From assembly GCA_013365365.1 (NCBI GenBank), contig JABVXU010000047.1, forward strand, positions 62,001-126,000: 64,000 bases of DNA, given 5' to 3'. Every line of letters begins with the position of its first letter. Position 1 is the first letter of the stretch. The notes beneath the pieces were generated by a model. The model saw only the letters and a program-made list of their open reading frames with translations. It did not search any database and was not told where the DNA came from. Positions 63,954 to 64,000 of the stretch are shown piece after piece. The translations under genes and the position numbers were made by a program. The DNA is from Cruorifilaria tuberocauda. Taxonomy: Eukaryota > Nematoda > Chromadorea > Rhabditida > Onchocercidae.

Positions 63954-64000
63954 GTTTGTCTTAATCCTTTTCATTTCATATGATTCAAAAAATGATCTTT

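Overview
This window is nuclear DNA of a nematode, most probably a filarial (spirurid) worm. It is AT-rich, and its genes are broken into many short exons with GT-AG introns whose acceptors follow T-rich tracts. The proteins match the nematode versions of OSM-9, UNC-44, SFRP-1, HMG-5 and MDF-2. Several start codons lie just downstream of an acceptor with no obvious upstream exon, as expected for spliced-leader trans-splicing. No bacterial, plasmid or phage sequence, CRISPR array, rRNA gene or tRNA gene was recognised. All exon coordinates were read by eye from reading frames, splice consensus and phase bookkeeping.

Left third (1-19850): a fragment of an unknown minus-strand gene at the edge (32-217). 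Next is an OSM-9/TRPV cation channel on the plus strand (1555-7889), which converges on a CASPR/neurexin-IV-like cell-adhesion receptor on the minus strand (8911-17553, 21 exons, all phases consistent, 1173 aa). A 2.3 kb spacer follows.

Middle (19858-45175): the ankyrin gene unc-44 on the minus strand (about 13 kb, 29 exons, ANK repeats, ZU5-ZU5-UPA and death domain, no giant exon). Then come a 5.2 kb gene-poor stretch, a ubiquitin-like/AN1 zinc-finger gene of the ZFAND4 type (minus, 38076-41134) and a secreted frizzled-related protein (minus, 42544-45175).

Right third (45176-64000): a mitochondrial two-HMG-box protein, HMG-5/TFAM type (plus, 48280-49642), and an ER FKBP-type prolyl isomerase (plus, 50780-51919). 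The FKBP gene converges on selenophosphate synthetase (minus, 52126-54416). MAD2 (minus, 55449-57631) is head-to-head with COX10 haem O synthase (plus, 58754-60582). A gene-poor 3.2 kb stretch carries a spliced-leader-like sequence at 63079-63100, and the first coding exon of a type II membrane protein starts at 63783 and runs off the end.

Functional themes: three genes concern neurons and adhesion (osm-9, the CASPR-like gene, unc-44; CASPR-type receptors and ankyrins both organise membrane-cytoskeleton domains), one Wnt modulation (sfrp), two mitochondria (hmg-5, cox-10), and the rest are housekeeping. The most unusual signals are the SL1-like element, a candidate internal start exon in unc-44, and non-GT donors in the selenophosphate synthetase gene.
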